Shown: in pieces, positions 60,669 to 64,000 of the stretch
Numbering within the stretch: the stretch's first letter is position 1
Layout: the number at the start of each line of letters is the position of its first letter
Source: CAVUPF01 sp963803755
GTDB lineage: Bacteria; Actinomycetota; Thermoleophilia; Solirubrobacterales; 70-9
NCBI GenBank assembly: GCA_963803755.1
Contig: CAWDNP010000011.1
Coordinates: forward strand, 310,001 to 374,000
Direction: 5' to 3'
DNA: 64,000 nucleotides
Position numbers and translations under genes: made by a program
Notes under the pieces: model-generated
Seen by the model: the letters and a program-made list of their open reading frames with translations, nothing else
What the model was told of the DNA's origin: nothing
Databases searched by the model: none

Positions 60669-61457
60669 GTGGCGGCGGCGGACGAATTCGACGGGTTCCT
60701 GGTCGACCTCGACGGGGTGGTGTGGGTCGGGCAGGAGATGGTCCCGGGGGCCGCGGAGACGCTTCGAGCTCTGCTCGGCGCGGGCAAGGAGATCGCCTTC
60801 ATCACCAACAACCCGGGCAGGTCGGCGGCGGCCTACGCGCAGCGGCTACGTGAGGCGGGGGTCCCGACCGATGAGGACAGGGTGATGACGGCAGGCATCG
60901 TCACCGCACAGCTGGCAGCCGAAGTGGCCGGTCCGCAGGGAGGAGCATTCGTGATCGGGGCCGCGGAGCTGAAGGACCTGGTCAAGGCCGCCGGGGCGAC
61001 AGTGCTGGACGGCGAGCGAGGCCGTGAGGCTCAAGTCGTCGTCGTCTCCGGCCACCGAGAGTTCAACTACGAGGAACTGCTGACGGCGACGTTTGCGCTG
61101 CGAGGGCGGCACGCGCGCCTCCTAGCGACCAGTCGCGACCCAACCCTGCCGATGCCCGACGGCGAGTGGCCCGGCAGCGGAGCTATCCTCGCCGCCGTCG
61201 AGACCGCCTCCGGTAAGACCGCGAGGATCTGCGGCAAGCCGGGGCGGCGCCTCTTCGATCTCGCGCGCGGATCGATTCCCGGCGCCGAGCGGGTGGCGAT
61301 GGTTGGTGACCGGCTTGCCTCCGACATCGAGGGCGGACGGCGAGCCGGGCTGGAGACGATCCTAGTCCTCAGCGGTGCCACCTCCCACGAGGAGGCCGAA
61401 CGCGCCGAGCCATCGCCCGATCAGGTCATCGACGACCTCACCGGCCTGCTTCGGTGA
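60669..61457 (+). CDS. HAD-IIA family phosphatase (NagD-like)
   Basis: This is a 262-residue protein from GTG 60669. FLVDLDGVVWVGQ is HAD motif I, ITNNPGRS motif II, a Lys in CGKPGRRLF motif III and VGDRLASDIEGGRRAGL motif IV. The C2 cap type is that of NagD/p-nitrophenyl phosphatase or phosphoglycolate phosphatase. The MFS gene begins within its end (GTGA). Confidence 0.9.
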   Translation: MAAADEFDGFLVDLDGVVWVGQEMVPGAAETLRALLGAGKEIAFITNNPGRSAAAYAQRLREAGVPTDEDRVMTAGIVTAQLAAEVAGPQGGAFVIGAAELKDLVKAAGATVLDGERGREAQVVVVSGHREFNYEELLTATFALRGRHARLLATSRDPTLPMPDGEWPGSGAILAAVETASGKTARICGKPGRRLFDLARGSIPGAERVAMVGDRLASDIEGGRRAGLETILVLSGATSHEEAERAEPSPDQVIDDLTGLLR

Positions 61458-62668
61458 GCGCCCCGGAGGCCTCACCGCCGGCTATCGCCCGCGCCGGCTT
61501 GGCCTTCGCCGGCGTCTTCACCGTCACCTTCTGCGGCCTGCTCGCCGTCGGCGCGGTGCTGCCTGTGCTGCCGCGCTACGTGCACGGCCCGCTGGCAGCC
61601 GGAAACATCGCGGTCGGGGTGGTGATCGGGTCCTACGCGATCACCGGGCTGATGCTTCGCCCCTTCGCCGGCCGTCTCGCCGACCGCCGGGGGCGCAAGC
61701 CGGCTGTCCTGCTGGGCGCGCTGCTGGTCTCGGCCGCCGGCTTCCTTTACCTGCTGCCATTCGGGGTGATGGGTCTGATCGCCGCGCGGCTGGTGCTCGG
61801 CGCCGGTGAGGGGACGATGTTCACCGCTGGCTCGGCCTGGATCGTCGACCTGGCGCCGTCTGACCGGCGCGGCCGGGTAATCGGCCTCTACGGCCTCGCG
61901 GTCTGGGGCGGCCTCAGCATCGGCCCGTTGATCGGTGAGCTGCTCTTGCACGTCTCCGGCTACACGGCGGTCTGGATCTTCGCGGGCGGAATGCCGCTGA
62001 TCGGGGCGCTGGTCGCCTCGCGATTACCCGATCCCTTCCGCCCGTTCGAGCACGTCGAGCACCACCCGCTGATCGCCCGCGAGGCGATCCGCCCGGGCGC
62101 CGCCCTCGCCCTCGGATCGATCGGCTACGGGACGATGGCGGCGTTCGTCGTCCTGCACCTCGAAGCCCGCGGGATCGGCCACGGGGCGACGGTGTTCGGC
62201 GCCTTCGCAACTATGGTCGTGCTGACCCGCCTGGTCGGCGGCGATCTCCCCGACCGTGTCGGCCCGGCCCGAGTGGCGGCGGTCGCAGCCTGCACCGAGG
62301 CGCTCGGCCTGGCCACAATCGCCGTGGCCCACAGCCTCCTCGTTGCGATAGCCGGCGCGCTGGCGATGGGCACCGCCTTCTCTCTTCTTTACCCCTCGCT
62401 CTCGCTGATCGTGGTCGACCAAGTTCCCGAGACCCGCCGCGGTGCCGCCCTTGGCACCTTCACCGCTTTCTTCGACGGCGGCGTCGGCCTCGGCGCGCCC
62501 CTCGCCGGCTTGGCGGCCGCCCTCACCAGCTACCAAGGCTCATTCCTCCTCGCCGCCACGATCGCTCTCGTCTCGGCGTCGACAATCGCCCTGGTCATCT
62601 CCCCGCAGAAGACGCGAAGGCCTCGGGGAATCGCCTCGCCGGTGTCTCCGCCCGATACCTCGCAGTGA
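61454..62668 (+). CDS. MFS efflux transporter
   Basis: This is a 404-residue protein with 12 hydrophobic segments. The loop 2-3 motif GRLADRRGRKPAVLLGA is the MFS signature, and GEGTMFTAGSAWIVDLAPSDRRGRVIGLYGLAVWGGLSIGPLIGE carries motif C, typical of drug or metabolite exporters. It overlaps the HAD phosphatase by 4 bp. The substrate is unknown. Confidence 0.9.
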   Translation: MSAPEASPPAIARAGLAFAGVFTVTFCGLLAVGAVLPVLPRYVHGPLAAGNIAVGVVIGSYAITGLMLRPFAGRLADRRGRKPAVLLGALLVSAAGFLYLLPFGVMGLIAARLVLGAGEGTMFTAGSAWIVDLAPSDRRGRVIGLYGLAVWGGLSIGPLIGELLLHVSGYTAVWIFAGGMPLIGALVASRLPDPFRPFEHVEHHPLIAREAIRPGAALALGSIGYGTMAAFVVLHLEARGIGHGATVFGAFATMVVLTRLVGGDLPDRVGPARVAAVAACTEALGLATIAVAHSLLVAIAGALAMGTAFSLLYPSLSLIVVDQVPETRRGAALGTFTAFFDGGVGLGAPLAGLAAALTSYQGSFLLAATIALVSASTIALVISPQKTRRPRGIASPVSPPDTSQ

Positions 62669-62765
62669 TTGCACCCGAAATGGGGCACTCAAGGATACCC
62701 CCCTCCGGCGGGTGACAGGCATCCGATGAGGCGGCCTCCCAAGGCCCATCCCCTACCCTTTGTTC

Positions 62766-63167
62766 ATGGCGAAAATCGAGAAGTCCGACCAGGAATGGCG
62801 TGAGCAGCTGACGCCTGAGCAATACGAGGTGACCCGCGAGGCGGCGACGGAGCGCGCCTTCACCGGCCCTTACTGGAACGAGAAGAGCGATGGGATGTAC
62901 CGCTGCGTGTGCTGCGGAGCCGAGCTGTTCTCCTCCGACACCAAGTTCGACTCCGGCACCGGCTGGCCCAGCTTCACCGAGCCGGCTAACCTAGAGCATG
63001 TCGAGCTGCGCCCCGACAACAGCCTCTTCATGCGGCGCACCGAGGTCGTCTGCAAGCACTGTGACGCCCACCTCGGGCACGTCTTCGACGACGGCCCGGG
63101 ACCGAACGGCCAGCGTTACTGCATCAACGGCTGCGCGTTGAAGCTAGACGCCGCCGCCGGCTCCTAA
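62766..63167 (+). CDS. msrB: Peptide-methionine (R)-S-oxide reductase
   Basis: This is a 133-residue protein from the ATG at 62766 (62760 also possible). Two CxxC zinc knuckles (YRCVCCGAELF and VCKHCDAHLGHVF), SGTGWPSF and the catalytic Cys in RYCINGCALKL are complete. It reduces methionine-R-sulfoxide in proteins. Convergent with the NarL-type regulator (24-bp overlap). Confidence 0.96.
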   Translation: MAKIEKSDQEWREQLTPEQYEVTREAATERAFTGPYWNEKSDGMYRCVCCGAELFSSDTKFDSGTGWPSFTEPANLEHVELRPDNSLFMRRTEVVCKHCDAHLGHVFDDGPGPNGQRYCINGCALKLDAAAGS

Positions 63168-63794
63168 GTAGCTGAAGCGCACCGCGAGCGCGACCGCCTC
63201 GGTGCGGGTGTCGACCTCCAGCTTGGCGATCGCATTGCGCACGTGGGTGTGGACGGTCGCGGGGCTGAGGCCGAGCCGCTCGGCGATCTCTTTGACCCGC
63301 AGGCCCTCGGCAAGCAGCTCGAGAATCTGGCGCTCGCGGGGGGAGAGCTCGAGCAGCTTCTCGACCTCGGAGGGCTTGCCGCCGGCGAAATCGCCGCCGA
63401 GGAAGGTGCCGCCACCGGTCACCGCTTTCACGGCGCGGGCGATGTCCTCTGCCGGAGCTGACTTCAGCACGTAACCGGAGGCGCCGGCGCGCAGCGCCAG
63501 GGCTAGCAGGTCGGGCTGGGCGTGGGCGGTGAAGATGATTACCTTGGTCCGCGGGCGCGCTTTGAGGACCTCCTTGGTGGCCTCGATGCCGTCGCGCTTG
63601 GGCAACTCGACGTCGATGATGAGGACGTCGGGCTCAAGCTCTTTGACCACCTCGACCACATCGCGACCGTTGCCCGCCTCGCCGACGATCTCGACGGCAT
63701 TTGAGTTGGCCATCCGCGCCTTGATCGCCTCGCGGACGATCTCGTGATCGTCGCAGAGAACAACCCGTTTAGCCTCTCGAACGCTCGTGCTCAT
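63144..63794 (-). CDS. NarL/LuxR-type response regulator
   Basis: This is a 216-residue protein. The receiver KRVVLCDDHEIVREAIKARM...VLIIDVELPKRDG (Asp ~56), FTAHAQ and YVLKSA (Lys) is followed by LSPRERQILELLAEGLRVKEIAERLGLSPATVHTHVRNAIAKLEV, a LuxR-type HTH. No kinase is adjacent in the window. Its ATG lies 2 bp after the serS stop, so it is probably cotranscribed with serS. Confidence 0.92.
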   Translation of the reverse strand: MSTSVREAKRVVLCDDHEIVREAIKARMANSNAVEIVGEAGNGRDVVEVVKELEPDVLIIDVELPKRDGIEATKEVLKARPRTKVIIFTAHAQPDLLALALRAGASGYVLKSAPAEDIARAVKAVTGGGTFLGGDFAGGKPSEVEKLLELSPRERQILELLAEGLRVKEIAERLGLSPATVHTHVRNAIAKLEVDTRTEAVALAVRFSYLGAGGGV

Positions 63795-63796
63795 CG

Positions 63797-64000
63797 TTAC
63801 CCGATCCTCTCAGGCGCGCCGTACGGATGCAGAATAGTGGGTAGCGTGAAACTTCCGTCCTCGCTCCTGCCTGTTCTCGATCAGCGCGATCATCGTCCGC
63901 CCCACCGCCACCGCTGTCCCATTCAGGGTGTGCACAATCTGCGGAGATTCGCCGTCCGTCGGCCGATACCTACAACCCAGGCGTCGTGCCTGGTAGTCGG
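63797..64000 (-). pseudogene. serS: Seryl-tRNA synthetase C-terminal end, frame-broken
   Basis: Read from the window edge: DYQARRLGCRYRP, VHTLNGTAVAVGRTMIALIENRQ. This is motif 3 of class II synthetases as in SerRS, with the Arg in VGRTM. After ENRQ one extra base (near 63866) shifts the frame. In the uninterrupted frame the protein would end at 63810-63812. Removing the base restores SEDGSFTLPTILHPYGAPERIG and a stop at 63797-63799. The restored end is a textbook SerRS C-terminus, so a sequencing or assembly error is most likely. The rest of the gene is outside the window. Confidence 0.85.

Noticed and set aside
1..64000. tRNA, rRNA and CRISPR arrays
   Set aside because: No tRNA-like cloverleaf, rRNA segment or regularly spaced repeats were recognised by eye; a covariance-model scan would be decisive.

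Overview
The window is GC-rich chromosomal DNA of an actinobacterial type. The best guess is class Thermoleophilia (Solirubrobacter/Conexibacter-like). The reasons are the overall codon bias, many secreted proteins of unknown function with basic or cysteine-bearing tails, a WS/DGAT acyltransferase, a B12-dependent ribonucleotide reductase, an orphan CsoR, and an archaeal-style type IA topoisomerase beside tmk and holB. This is inference from protein families; no rRNA or tRNA gene was found.

Layout. 1-3040 (minus strand) is a mobile-element-like cassette of short, tightly packed genes: DUF4326, a DUF2493 SLOG protein, three OB-fold/SSB-like proteins, a plasmid-type small protein and an unknown. 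It carries a perfect 23-bp inverted repeat and lies next to a 121-nt tract (3400-3520) with a single G. 3761-9127 holds secreted proteins, a YjbQ-type enzyme and an MFS exporter. 9252-11401 is a second cassette of short overlapping minus-strand genes with zinc-knuckle and winged-helix-like proteins and a TetR ligand-binding domain lacking its HTH. 11554-18295 is a cluster of lipoproteins and secreted proteins, including four members of an apparently undescribed ~250-residue secreted family (A1-A4) and one of two members of a second secreted family (B1; B2 is at 27.7 kb), with a TetR regulator next to A2. 18.5-24.7 kb is a patchwork of toxin-antitoxin debris (broken AbrB-type antitoxin, PIN-domain fragments, lone HicB), DUF429, DUF1003, an alpha/beta hydrolase and small unknowns. 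24.7-27.6 kb carries hisH-hisF and a WS/DGAT acyltransferase. 27.7-33.9 kb carries secreted proteins, a trypsin-like protease, a streptogramin-lyase-like beta-propeller and an IS481 fragment. 33877-34861 is an IS982-type insertion sequence with terminal inverted repeats. 35-38.7 kb holds small membrane and unknown proteins.

From about 39 kb the content is housekeeping and mostly intact: a two-component system, GT2 plus DUF2304, holB-tmk-topA, a sugar epimerase, a precorrin-2 dehydrogenase-type protein, a MarR regulator divergent from yceI and an FMN reductase, a hemolysin III-family protein, nrdJ, an HSL-type hydrolase, csoR with a clear operator, a sulfatase, an ABC transporter of the MacB/FtsX type, a HAD phosphatase, an MFS exporter, msrB, a NarL-type regulator and the end of serS.

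A striking feature is the number of reading frames broken by single-base shifts: about fourteen genes or gene remnants in the first 41 kb, against one (serS) in the last 23 kb. At least one break is at a homopolymer run, so assembly error contributes, but the uneven spread also fits real decay of the accessory part. Best candidates for undescribed biology are the four-copy secreted family with its TetR operon and the triple-SSB/SLOG/DUF4326 cassette. All coordinates and family names rest on reading the sequence alone; no database search was run.
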